Positions 5,476-5,603 of a stretch of DNA of 5,603 nucleotides are shown piece after piece. The DNA comes from Thermoplasmata archaeon. Lineage in GTDB: Archaea; Thermoplasmatota; Thermoplasmata; Thermoplasmatales; Thermoplasmataceae. The stretch covers positions 14,329 through 19,931 of the forward strand of contig JAKBQO010000012.1 in the NCBI GenBank assembly GCA_021835185.1. Reading direction: 5' to 3'. The translations under genes were made by a program, and so were the position numbers. The notes below the pieces were generated by a model, which was not told the DNA's origin, ran no database searches, and saw only the letters and a list, made by a program, of their open reading frames with translations. How positions within the stretch are numbered: the first letter of the stretch is position 1; every line of letters begins with the position of its first letter.

Positions 5476-5603
5476 TGAAGCCACCCGAAATATACCCATT
5501 TATAGCAGAAATAGCCACAGACCTGGCGGATGCAAGGTATATCCTGGCACCACCGGCACCCATTCTTCCCTTGAAGTTCCTTGTTGTAGAACTCAAAACA
5601 GTA
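5468..5603 (-). CDS. leuC: 3-isopropylmalate dehydratase large subunit, C-terminal end (partial)
   Basis: Only the last 44 residues lie in the window; the gene continues past the right edge and is not broken, just cut by the window. The reverse-strand frame reads from the edge to a TAA at 5470-5468. It contains STTRNFKGRMGAGG (residues 5-18 of the visible part), the conserved substrate-binding RNFxGRMG motif of the aconitase/LeuC large subunit, then ARIYLAS and a typical SAINGYI tail (32-38). The large subunit carries the 4Fe-4S cluster and most of the active site. Its stop overlaps the start of leuD, so the two subunits are made from one message; the promoter lies outside the window. Confidence 0.9.
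   Translation of the reverse strand, partial: TVLSSTTRNFKGRMGAGGARIYLASARSVAISAINGYISGGFNE

Overview
The window looks like archaeal chromosome, most likely from an acidophilic Thermoplasmatales lineage (Ferroplasma, Acidiplasma or Cuniculiplasma type). The grounds are heavy use of ATA for Ile and AGG/AGA for Arg, TATA boxes about 25 nt upstream of start codons (leaderless transcription), no strong Shine-Dalgarno sites ahead of first genes, and Asn-rich secreted proteins full of N-glycosylation sequons. The lineage is an inference; the archaeal domain is fairly secure.

Layout. (1) 52-741 (+): a complete metallophosphoesterase of the YfcE/MJ0936-like superfamily, with a possible 23-residue ORF joined to its stop codon (738-809). 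(2) 742-1155: an AT-rich intergenic region with T-tracts that could end the first transcript and a TATA box for the next unit. (3) 1156-3278 (+): a tight two-gene unit of much lower G+C than its surroundings. It encodes a 502-residue secreted protein and a 202-residue protein with one N-terminal membrane anchor. I recognise neither family. (4) 3279-3807: about 530 nt with no convincing large gene. It holds a GC-rich hairpin followed by T's, a weak 35-codon ORF, two small hairpins and the TATA box of the next gene. (5) 3808-4977 (+): a 12-TM major facilitator superfamily (MFS) transporter. (6) 4972-5603 (-): the leucine-biosynthesis pair leuC (3' end only) and leuD, converging on the transporter gene with a 6-nt overlap of the 3' ends.

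How they work together. LeuC and LeuD are the two subunits of the 3-isopropylmalate dehydratase type enzyme, cotranscribed from a promoter outside the window. The phosphoesterase and the transporter look like independent housekeeping genes. The accessory part is the AT-rich pair at 1156-3278: one promoter, overlapping control signals, two exported products, and a sharp split in composition inside the larger protein. It is the best candidate for something undescribed, probably a cell-surface or secreted two-component system, but its function cannot be read from the sequence.
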